The position numbers were made by a program, and so were the translations under genes. Positions 24,119-35,309 of a stretch of DNA of 64,000 bases are shown in pieces. The stretch spans positions 291,009 through 355,008 of the forward strand of contig JAJEKB010000790.1 of the NCBI GenBank assembly GCA_022393335.1. Reading direction: 5' to 3'. Within the stretch, counting starts at the first letter, position 1; each line of letters begins with the position of its first letter. This DNA comes from Macrotrachela quadricornifera. Its lineage: Eukaryota; Rotifera; Eurotatoria; Philodinida; Philodinidae. Below the pieces are notes generated by a model, which had not been told where the DNA came from, made no database searches, and saw only the letters and a list, made by a program, of their open reading frames with translations.

Positions 24119-25483
24119 ATGGATAAAAATACTTTTTCTCTGGAAGAAATTCGTCGTGAACTTACTCGTTTAGGTTATGATGGTTTATCAAAACAAACAC
24201 TTTTAAAATTTCAACATGATCTTGAAGAACTTGCTCAACATGATAAAAATCAAAGTATAATTATATTTAGAAATTTATTGAGTTTTCTATTTATTTTTAT
24301 AGATTCACATGAAATAAAACGATCTGTTGTTCAACAACAATCTAATGTTGATTTTACAGTAAAATTATTTTATTTTATATTTTATTTTAAAATAAAATAT
24401 TAAATGTATTAGATTCATCAACCTAGTTCGTCAGATAATGAATTTAATCGAAATGAACAAACGGATGATAACGATGAAAGTCTTGATGAAACTAATACAC
24501 CAACGTAAATGAAAATATATTATTTATTTAAAAATAATAAAAAGTGTATTCATTTAGTATATCAACTATGCATTATCGACCAAGAGTGAATGAAGATGAT
24601 AATCGAAGTGATACATCATCTCAAAGAATTATTAAACGAAAAGTTCTTCGGTTAAAAAAAATTTCTTTACAAAAAAATAAAATAAAATAATTTTCTTTTT
24701 CTTTTTTTTTTAAGACATCATAATGGTAAAGCAACTGTATGCGATGAATCAAGATCAGGTTAGATTTATATGAACATTTTTATTTATTATTATTATAATC
24801 ATTTTGTATTATAGAAACAAGTTCTGTACTTGATTCACGTGATGTAAGTTATGTAAATGATCTTCAATATCAACCTAAACGAGCTCGTCGACGAATTGAA
24901 TCAGCATCAGATATGGATGTTCAATCAACATATAGTGATGATGTAATATATTTTATTATTTTTAAATTCGTTTATTTGTTTTTTATTTGAATAGACACGA
25001 TCAACATCATCAATTTATCCTATTAAATCATGTAAATTGATAAGAAAAAAAAAAACAACAAAATAAAATATTGAAAATATTTATTTGTTTTTGTTAATTA
25101 GTTATTCGTCCATCGACAGCATCAACTGCATCACTTCGTCGTAGTCGTAGTTTTTCAAATAATCATATAGATTCAGTTCAACTTTATTCATATTATCGAC
25201 AACAATGGGCATCACAACGAGCACCTGGAGAAAAAACTCATCAAAGTTTACGATGGGCTATTCGAGATCAACTTTTACAAAAAGATGTTCCTATTAAAGT
25301 ACTTTAAATTTTCATTTTTAAAAAAAGAATCCATAATATTTTCTTTAGAAAAAATCTATTCCACGTATGAATAATTATGTTGTACCAACAACAAAAAAAC
25401 GTTCAGCATTGCGTTGGAATATTCGATATTCACTTGCAAATGGTTTACAACCATCAAAAGATTTAGATGATTTTCTTTATTGA
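24119..25483 (+). CDS. HYLS1: HYLS1-like centriolar protein
   Basis: The start codon at 24119 opens with a HYLS box ([28 protein letters not shown]). Acidic and Ser-rich linker exons follow, then a C-terminal exon set reading [33 protein letters not shown] and [13 protein letters not shown], ending DDFLY with TGA at 25481-25483. N-terminal HYLS box plus C-terminal HYLS1 domain define the family. HYLS1 binds the SAS-4/CPAP centriole scaffold and is needed for ciliogenesis, which fits a ciliated animal. About nine exons are joined by 45-80 bp introns with consistent phase. The 3' neighbour region at 25784 is transcribed in the opposite direction if real. Confidence 0.85.
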
Positions 25484-25783
25484 TATACATATATATATAT
25501 ATTTGATTTTTTTTGTCTACAAACATATTATGGATTTCTTAGATTCTTTTTCTCTTTGTTTACTCTATGTAATGTTTATTCATAGTTATAATAATTAAAA
25601 TTTTCCACGACATTGTAAACCAGATACATGACTTTTTATTTGATTACTTTGAAAATTTGCTGGTTGAGTCGATATTCAATGCTATTGAAAAGATCATTTC
25701 GAACAGAAATTATACTTATGTAATTTATCATTAAAAAAAATAATTTTCATATGGTTAATAAAATCAAATTACAAAATAATCTT

Positions 25784-25945
25784 TTACAGATCTAAAACTA
25801 ATTTTATATAGTATAGCCTTTTTCTTGTATGTCCGTTAAGCGGTTCTAAATAATAATCATATCGTCGACAAAAATATGCACTTTTACGAAAATTTCGAAT
25901 AGTTCCTTCTAATTCACGTTGTACAGTCACTTTTTGATATTTTTC
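25784..25945 (-). CDS. Orphan terminal exon, basic protein of unknown identity
   Basis: A 54-codon open stretch (including TAA at 25784-25786) preceded by a splice acceptor (TTAG, acceptor bases at 25946-25947). It encodes YQKVTVQRELEGTIRNF, SAYFCRRYDYYLEPLN and RKRLYYIK. Codon use resembles the local genes. The pattern of basic and tyrosine residues (RRYDYYLEP...RKR) faintly recalls mitochondrial ribosomal protein bS21m, but this is only an impression. No upstream coding exon could be found in 25950-26640, so it may be a relic, a gene with a distant first exon, or an exon broken by a frameshift: an in-phase upstream reading is off by one base. Confidence 0.4.
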   Translation of the reverse strand, partial: EKYQKVTVQRELEGTIRNFRKSAYFCRRYDYYLEPLNGHTRKRLYYIKLVLDL

Positions 25946-26642
25946 CTAACTGAATACACATCTACGTTGTTAAGTATTAATAGTATTTATAATCTTTTTA
26001 TTCATGAATTAATATTGAAATGTTTTTGATTAATGGATTATACTTTTAAAATCATCAAATTAATTTTTTATATAAGTTTTTACATATTTATAATAATGAT
26101 TTTTTTGAATCGACTATGTTTATGTTTAAACAATGATATTTACTTTTGTAAAACCTTTCAAAATTCTAAACCTGAAAAAACCTCAAAGTGCAATTGATTG
26201 AAATTCTTATATCGGTTTTGAAAAGATTGCAAAAAAGACAAAATATTCGATGCACAGGAAAAAGCTTAATTTGAAAAAATATTTTAATCTCGATAGTAAA
26301 GTATTTGTTTAGTATAAATGAAAGTACCGCTTTTCCATAGATTATATCTCCAACTATTTGTTTTGTTTTTTACTGAGACTATGAATATTCAAGATATCAT
26401 TGAATACTTTCATATTATCGATAAAAAAAAAATTAGCGGAGAGAGAAATATCAGTACCAATTTCTTTTGATGGTATAGATATAAAAATATCTTACTATCT
26501 TATACTTTTTCAAAATACATTCAAAGTTATTGCATTTAAATAATAAACAAAGCATAAAATTTTTTTTCCACATATAGATTCATACATATGAGATTATATA
26601 TCTGAACATATTCACACTTTTATTTATTTATTTATTTTCTTT
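25946..26642. other. Intergenic spacer before the LRR gene 3' end
   Basis: AT-rich with no recognisable coding segment. It should include the 3' UTR of the LRR gene. Confidence 0.4.
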
Positions 26643-28588
26643 TCATAGATTTTCAGAATAAAATTGATTGTTATTATAAGAATTATTGTCATTCGATCCT
26701 ATGATTGATTGCTGATGATTTATGTCTGATGTTGGAGAATCTGTAAACATTGGATTATAAAGTTTTCGTTTATTATTTGATGTTAATTCATTTGAAGAAG
26801 AATAATTATGATGTGAATATGGTGGAATATTCATATTTGCACCATGTGTAACAACAGATTCAATTATAGTTGGATTATTATTGATTATTTGTTTATGATG
26901 TTGACGACGATGACGTCGTGTTACTTCAGTCATTGTTGATGATGTTTTTGGTAAAAAATCACAACAGATTAAGTTTTTATTTTGTTTCCATCGATAAATA
27001 AAAATAATTACTAGAATAATTATAATAAGTGCAATAATACTAAATATAATACTAAGAGTTATTTCAATTGTACGATTTTTTGTTGTATTAGATTTTACAA
27101 TTAAATTTGATGATTTATCAGATGAAAATGATTTATGTTGAAAATTTAATGAACCTGGTTCACAATAATCTATTGTACAATCAATAGATGATTTTGAACA
27201 TGAATTTTGAAGTTGTTGATCAGTTAAAATATTAAGTTGTTGTATTGCTACATTATTCATACATTGTCCAAATAATTCTATTGAATTTTTTTTTGCTATA
27301 GAAAGCCAACAAGATGAACAATTAATTGTAACACGTTCAATTTTAAGTATACGTAAATTCGTTAATTGAATAAATATACATGAATCAAGATTAAATAAAT
27401 ATGTACTTGATAAATCAAGATATTTTAATGATTTAAGATACTTAAATGAATCTTGAATGATACCTAAATTAAATAAATAAATAAATATAACAGATGATCC
27501 ATAAGTAATTATTTTCTTAAGACTTTAAAGATTGTTCCTTTAGTACCCCTGTGATTGAAAAAAATTTTCGTTTATCTAAAGCTAATATTTGAAATTCTCT
27601 ACAAAATCATATACGACTAGAACCTAAAACTGTTTTAAATCGATGTGAACAAAAATGAAAAAAAGAGAAACGTAAAAATAAAATATATCAAAAGATACAC
27701 AGTGCAAAGATCTACAATTTACATAAGATTGCTTATTTTCTAATTGTATCTTTTATGTTTCAAATAGATTTCATTATATTCAAACAGTAAGGGAACAATT
27801 ATTTATGGATCATCCATTGTATAAAATTGTTTTTCTCGAACAAATAATTTAATTTCAATTTAATGATACTTACAACTTAAATTTCGATTTGATCCTAATG
27901 ATAACCATGTTAAATTATATAAATTCATTAGAGCATATCTTGGCATACTTGATAATTTATTAAATGATAAATCAAGTTTAATTAATGATGTCCATTGATG
28001 TATCTTATTTGGAAATATTTCAATTTGATTACATGATAAATTTAATTCTTGTAAATTCGGTAAATGTATATTATCATAATATAAAAATGTTTCAAGTTGA
28101 TTTGATGCTAAATTTAATATTTTTAATTTTATTAATTTTGAATTAAGCCAATTTGATGATATATTTTTTAATTGATTCATTTGTAAATCAAGTTCAATAA
28201 GTATATCACCAATTGAATCAAATGTATTATCATGAATATTTGATATTAAATTTGATTTTAATGATAAACGATACATACGTAATGATAAAAGTCTTGTTGA
28301 ATCTAATGATTCAATATTACGTGATGAAAAATCAACTTTCTCCCATATTTTTTTATCGGCACAATTTGGTGTATATGTTAGATTTAATAAATAAGATGAA
28401 CAATTTAAAAGATTTTTTATTGAAGAACAACGACATGCCATTGTTTGACAATAGGTACATGATAGAGAATTTTTTTCACTTGTCAACGTTGATAATGTAG
28501 AAGTTATTGAAGAATTGAATTTAATTTCCATAAAAATTTGTGAAATATTGAATAAAATAAAGAGAAAGACGATATTTATTCGATACAT
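26643..28588 (-). CDS. Leucine-rich-repeat single-pass membrane receptor
   Basis: Two exons, 27874-28588 and 26643-27463, join with intact frame (a split Cys codon). The protein of about 512 aa starts with a signal peptide (INIVFLFILFNISQIFM) and a Cys cluster (CTYCQTMACRCSS). A series of LRRs follows (MYRLSLKSNLISNIHDNTF, LIELDLQMNQLKNIS, LKILNLASNQLETF, LQELNLSCNQIEIFP, IKLDLSFNKLSSMP, LTWLSLGSN, LKYLDLSSTYLFNL). A membrane-proximal Cys segment (INCSSCW) precedes one transmembrane helix (TLSIIFSIIALIIIILVIIF) and an Asn/Ser/His-rich cytoplasmic tail of about 115 aa. Family members are adhesion or signalling receptors; the specific orthologue is not identifiable. The single 410 bp intron contains an inverted-repeat element. 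Confidence 0.8.
27493..27814. mobile_element. MITE-like element in the LRR gene intron, 322 bp
   Basis: The left end GATGATCCATAAGTAATT is inverted at the right end (GATGATCCATAAATAATT). A GTTCC.TTA motif lies just inside both arms at different spacing, so one arm has an indel. The interior near 27597-27645 (tctacaaaatcatatacg, ctaaaactgtttta) closely resembles the interior of the larger element in the NCoR gene. No target duplication was identified. Confidence 0.6.
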
Positions 28589-31096
28589 TTTGTATTATTG
28601 CTGAGTTTTCGAAGTTAATATTGATGAATCAAAGGAAAATTAATCGTTTATAATGCTTATATAAGGATCGATTCAAAAAAAAAAAAAGAAAAAAAAAAGA
28701 AAGAATGACGACAAAATAAAGAAAAATAAGTAGAGTCGGTTTGTATTACAACTGTAGGACACGGTCTATACACGAGAAGAGAAGAGAAGAATAAGAGAAA
28801 AGAAATGCAAAGAGAAAGAAAGATTGGTCAAAAGTTCACCATTGAATGGAAGAATGAAGAATATGAACCAACATATGTATCGAAGGATAAGGTATTGAAT
28901 AAAATAAATTTCAGTGAAAAGAAACAATTCTACAGTCTAGTCGAATCTACCTCAAGCAAATAAAATATATACGTATAACCAATGATTTTGAATTTTATTT
29001 GTAATTATAAAGCTTCATCTAATTTATTATGTCTAACTTAGTTACTGACCAACCAGTGCGATAATAAACCCATTCAGTATATCAATAGAATCACATAATG
29101 TATACATTCATATATATACAATATTTCAAACTAAGACAAAGATTTTATTCGAGAATATGCAATGATCAAAAAAATGTACGAGTGTAAATAATTGATACTT
29201 TAGTATCCAATATTCAGTGATAAGAGAATAAATAAAATTGAATTGAATTGAACCATAAAGAAATTCATTATTGACATGTGTATTAAACACGTCTGTTAAA
29301 TGTATGACTTGCCACTTACCATATATTTTACAAATGTCTAATGTATTCAATATCATTTTATAACCAACTAGAATAAAAATGAAACGGAATAGTGATAAGT
29401 TTACTTATAGATAAAAGAAATTGAATATCAAGTCTTCATCTGTTTATTGTTAGATGTACGGTAGACATACGCAAATTTAAACATGAACAATTCAGAATAT
29501 ATATGCACAAAAATTTTGATGAATTAAAGATGAATGATAGAAAATATGAGATTCATTAAAATGGTACCAACTCCCTTTATTCCAACATGTAAAAACTATA
29601 TCATATATATATCATTAGAATTCAAATATCAATCAACATTAATCGTCATACAATTATGTATGATTAGTAGATATTATTCTTTGTTTTCAATTTTATTTGA
29701 TATCATAATCATGACAATATATTTGCCTCTATTCAATCGATGACGATCTATAAAAATTCAATTAACGTTTACAGATCATTCAATATAAGGCTTTTAAATA
29801 ATACTTTTATATAATTTATGTCACATCAGTATTTTACGAAAGAAAGGAAACTTGAGTAATACACTTCATTTCGATTAGTCATCAGAATATATGAATAGAT
29901 GAAGTGATATGTATCAGAAGACAAGACTGATTAGAATAAAAGCTATTACATATTGTGTAAATAGACTTCTAAGAATTGCAAAATTTCTTTTGTTTACGAT
30001 ATATATTGAATAGTTCTTTTGATTAAGATGTAAAATTCTTCTATGTTCCACCTTTCTTTTCTTTTTTTTTTTACATTTCACCATATCACATACGTGCTTT
30101 TCTATAATGTGAATATAATAAATATTGAAAGACAATTTTAAATAAAAACACGTAGTTTTATCAAGGAAAAAAGTGAGTAATCAAGATTAAATGCATTTTG
30201 ACATTTACATATTATAGAGGAATGTTTTTTTTTTACAACTCAATCATAGGAACATTATGCAATATTAAATATGAGATTTTTATCAGGGATAATATCAATC
30301 CGAAGTCGACTTTATTGAGAACAATCAGTACTGCCATGATCCAATATGAAACAATCGCTTGATTATCTTAATTAGAAACTGATCATTTCGAGATATTTAC
30401 CAATCCGAAATTTATTTCAGAAAAAAATAATCTACATATTAACTTCTTCATTCTTAACAAACTAATAAATCGAACAATTTTAATTTAATGATTTCTCTAG
30501 TTTAATTTGTATATTGACGACGAAATCGATCTAAATACATTGTCAATTCTATTTAAAAAAATGTTTTACTGAAACAATTCCATAGATCTACATCAATCAG
30601 CATCTACGAAAATGAATGATGTCTTACTGAATGTTGCTGAGACAGTATAGAGATCGTTTTACAGTATCACATATAGAAAATGGATGAGTTTTGAAAGACA
30701 TATATGGAATTTTCGAATTTCTATTTTTGCCTTTATATTCTATGCAGAATATATGCACTTTCAACTGTTATTTTCATATCAAACTGATGAGGATGGGATC
30801 AATCAGTACAAGTATGAAATCTTATTCAAATATAAAAAATAATTTTTCAAACAGAAGCAACTGAAAAAAAGTAAAATAACATCATTTTCATTAAATATCA
30901 ATTCTCAAAAATGTAGATTAAAGGAACCATAAGAATTCGGATTAAAACAAAATTTATTCTATTATTCTGCTACTAACATATACATAAACGATGATTTATA
31001 TTATTAAAATTGTTCTTATTTCAATTTTAATCATGATATATTGCATATTGTTATCTTATTCACATGATCATAGCATATTAAATTCTTTTGTTCAAT
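28589..31096. other. Intergenic, between LRR receptor and P450
   Basis: 2.5 kb of AT-rich sequence. It begins with an A/GA-rich run just upstream of the LRR start (28675-28830), likely promoter and 5' UTR. The remainder has only short frames without motifs. No RNA gene or repeat array was recognised. Confidence 0.45.
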
Positions 31097-32840
31097 TTAA
31101 CGTTTTGCAAGTTTAATAAATATAGCATTTGGTTGAATTACATTTATTTCACGTAGTTTAAAACCATCTTCTAATTTATTTCCAGGTAATATTCGATATT
31201 GACGAAGTAATCGAATCAAACACATTTTAAGTTCCATAAGAGCAAATCGCATACCAATACAGTTTCTTGGACCTACACCAAATGCCATCCAAGCAAGTGG
31301 ATGACGTTTCACTTGGTGTCTTTCAGGTACAAAAAGATTTGGATCTTCAGGACCCCATAATTCTGGATCATAATTTATGCTGAATATATCAGGTTGAATA
31401 ATACATCCTAGAATAATATACATACAATTGTATAATTTTATAATTTTTATAATAAAGAAAAAAAAACAACCTTTTTCAATAGTATGACCGCAGACAGTGG
31501 TGGTTGTATTACATTCTCGTGCCATTGGTTTACTAGCTATAGGATACATTCGAAGAACTTCTCGTATAAATAAATCTAGAAACGAAAGATTCATTGCTGT
31601 TTCATAAGTATTTTCTCCATCAACATCATCCCAATTATTTTGATCAATTTCATCGAGAAGTTTTTCTTGAACATTTGGCTCTCTAGCTAAAACATATGTG
31701 CAATAAGCAAGTGCTGTTGCTGTTGTTTCATAGCCAGCAACCATAAAAAGAAATACATTTGTTACGACTTCATCTGCATGTAAGGCTTTACACATCAATC
31801 GATCATCAGCATGATCCTATATTAATAAAATAGATTTTTAATATATAACAAACAAAAAATTTACTTCAATATCATCGTTAGTTGAAGCATCAATCATAAG
31901 TTGTAACAAATCTACACATTTTATTGAATTTGATGGTGATTTTGTTCGAAGATCAACAACACTTTGAACACGATTTATTAACCAATAGGCAGGTATTTCT
32001 GTGATATATTTATTTAATGGTGGTATTAATGTAATTAACATTTTATTAATAGCTATTTGAGCAAACATAATATATCGTAAAAGACCAGCCAAAGATGGTA
32101 TCAAATTACTTAATTTAAAAATAATCATTTTAGTTGTATCTGTTTCAAATAATGCAGCTGATTTTTGTAAATATGGATTATTAATATCATTTTGCATATC
32201 CGTATCAATACCGAATGCACAACGACCTGAATATAATTGGATAAATAAATAAATATTTTATACAATATAATTAGATTTACTTACATATAACATCCATGGT
32301 CATTCGTTTATACAAACTATAGATATTAATTTCTTGTTTTGTGTCATAAGCTAGTTCAGATACTTTATTTAACATAGCTTCAATACATCCATTTACTAAA
32401 GGTGACATAAGTTTAAGTTTGACAGTTGAAAATGTTGGAGTAATAACTTGTCGTTGACGACGCCATTTTGGTCCAGTTGCTCTGAATAAATGAACTTTTC
32501 TGCCACTGTTTGTTTGTAAAATCTTTGGAACAGGTCGTGAATGAAATGATGAAAACTGTTTGATATAAACTTCTTGAAGAAAATCAACATCCGATACGAC
32601 ATACATAGGTCGTGTACCTTCGAATAATCCATAGATTGAGCCATATTGACGAGTCCATTCTTGTAATTGTTTAGAATATGCATCTGTTGACCAAAATTCT
32701 TTATAATGACCATAGAAGAAACGAGGTGGTGGTCCTGGAATATGATGACGATTGAAATAATTATGACGACTTTTGATTATCCATAAATAGGTAACTATAA
32801 GACAAATAGCAGTGGTGACAAGAATAATTGCCAGAAACAT
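31097..32840 (-). CDS. Cytochrome P450 monooxygenase, CYP3-clan-like
   Basis: Four exons: 32285-32840, 31865-32226, 31471-31816 and 31097-31407, all GT-AG with matching phase, about 525 aa. An N-terminal membrane anchor (FLAIILVTTAICLIVTYLWI) is followed by the proline hinge (HHIPGPPPRFFYGH). The C-helix motif is WRRQRQVITPTFS. The I-helix carries the oxygen-activation motif AGYETT, the K-helix the ExxR pair (FIREVLRMYP), the meander FVPERH, and the heme loop FGVGPRNCIGMRFALMELK with the thiolate Cys. All catalytic signatures are present, so it should be an active ER-bound monooxygenase. The C-helix and heme-loop pattern resembles the CYP3/CYP4 clans; subfamily and substrate (xenobiotic or endogenous) cannot be told. 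Confidence 0.92.
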
Positions 32841-35309
32841 TAGTAGAAATCGATAAAAATGTTAAAGAATATTTACTATGCTTATTGTAAATCTAAGACT
32901 AAGTTGTGCTTTGCCTTTTTAATGATAACCTCGGTTTTTATTGTACTTTATTTATAGTCTGTATTCATATCAAAGTACGCCATATAATAAACACAGAGCC
33001 TTGTTTGACAGTACGATAAGTAGAATATTTTTTGATTAGAATGAGTAACATAGTGAGTGAATCAACGTCTTATCAGTAGGTTTTTTGTTTGATGGCAACA
33101 TAACAAGTTCTTAAAATTGTTTTTAACGACAGAAACACGAAATTAGTAATTGTAGGTATGTGGCTTTGATACAAAATTAATAAAAAATCTAAAAATATTT
33201 CAAATAGATGAACAAACACTTTATATACAATGACCTTAAATTTATTTATATTTACTAATTCAATCAAAACTACGGTATAAGAATCGAAGCTATGTGTTCG
33301 AATTGATGTATACAATGTAATTTTGAACTTCAAAATAATAATGACATTTCTTAGTAGAAAATACACATAATTAATAATTTCCTTTGAAGTTATATATTGA
33401 AAATCAAATTATATTTTATTCTCTATCTTAGTCAACTATTAGGTCTTTCGAATGGTCCAAAAAAACTTTCGATACATTTTAACTTATTGAATGCGTTTAA
33501 ATTTTAAATTGTTTTTCTAAGTTTTGAACTACTAGTAATACATTCTTGTTTGAATTCAAAATCATTTCGACTATATTGATTTTGATTGTATGGATAGAAA
33601 GGGGATTCACGTCATTCAGTTACATAAATATTCAGAAAATCAAAACTTTTCTCCAATCGAAAACATCACTATTGTGTCTCAAATGTTTCTATGTTTGTAT
33701 GATTGAATATAATTGATCTTAGACTATTTTGTTATTGCTATGTGTTTTAATTCTTATTTGTCTTTTTCAGATTTTAAAGGAATTTTAAACTATAATAGAA
33801 AAAAAAGATTTAAAGAGAAGTTAACAAAACTTTGTAATAGATGTCGAGGATTAATACTTTCTTTCCTTTTGATTAAAGGACTATTTTAATCCAATATATA
33901 ATGAAACTAGTTCAGGTTTCAAGTATAATTAGAAAATAAAATAATGAAATACAAGACATCATTTAAACAAGTTTTGCCTTGTATCTATCTTAAAGCTGAT
34001 TTATGAATTCTTGTTTACAAAAATAGTTCATCAAAAGCATTAGAATTAAACCAATGTATAAGCTCTCCTATTTTAAATAGAGATGGATCGTTATTATCAT
34101 CATTGCATTTAAATGATGTATAATTGTTTTTATGACGTATTTGTCATAGTTTTGTGTCAACTTGAAAATCAAACGTCATCTTGATGAAAGGAGAATACTC
34201 TATTGTCGAACTTTTCATTGTTTCCCATTCTCTTCTCATCAAATAGCTTGATTATAAGCTGTCAATTTAATTGAGACGTATGCTTGTTGTTGTTTTATTG
34301 AAACTATTTTTGGTAGAAGCAAATTGCTCTGAATTATGAATTGAGAATATGTCAAGAGATGATGTATTTATATATTATATTCAAATGAGTTGATGAGAAA
34401 AGAATTGTAGAAAATCAAACGTTCGAGGATAGGGCATTATAATTCACTAGATTGAATTCTTCTCTTTTTATTAATATGAAAAACAAGAGAAAATTGTGTT
34501 TATGAATATTTCAGGATAAAGTAAGTGATTATTTAAGTGAAAATATTTTCTCTTTCGGATTATGTTTTAGATTTAACAGACAATTTACTAGTCTATAATT
34601 AAAACCGTTTATTTGGAAAATTCTACTATTCATTCGAAACTTTTCATTACTAAATAAGAAAATTTTGTTTTATTAAATAATTATAGCTCGATGTAGATAA
34701 TTTTTCCTATAAAGACGAAACATTGCTACTTAGAATTCTATTTGGTCACGTTTCAAATCAAACTCTCATTAATTTCACAAATTAAAATCTATTAATACAG
34801 AAAATTGAATTAGTACCATTGATTTACATATTTTAAAATAGTTTTATACGATTATTCAGTACGAGTTGTCATATTATTAGAACATTTCATATTTTAAAAA
34901 ATATTCATTCAACTCATTCTAGTTTTTACATTCAATGATCCTAGAAGAAAAGAATGGATATTTTTCATTTCTTTGTTATTTTGATAAGAAGTATTAAAAA
35001 CAAGTCGAACATTGTAGAAAAAAAGCATCTTATAACTTTGTTTTTTTCGTAGAAAAAATATTTCACAACAACAGAACATTATACTCTTATTGGCTAAAAT
35101 GTTTTTTTTTTACCAACAACAAGCTTTTTATGTCTGTTTTCACATCAACAAAATAAAAGGAAGAAGGAAAAAAAAATATTCGATTGCGACATAACATTAA
35201 CGTACCGTGTCCAACGTTAATATACAAAAAGAAAGGAGAACAAAACAAAAATAATACGTTTCGGTCATGTTTTACTTTATCTAATACTAAAAAAACAGTA
35301 GAAAACAAC
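32841..35309. other. Intergenic between divergent P450 and ART-like/TPR genes
   Basis: 2.4 kb region between two divergently transcribed genes, so it should hold both promoters. AT-rich with no credible exon. A short frame at 33073-33366 (-) is leucine/isoleucine-rich without a motif. An in-frame ATG at 35184 could extend the downstream protein, but the extension has no conserved look. Confidence 0.45.
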
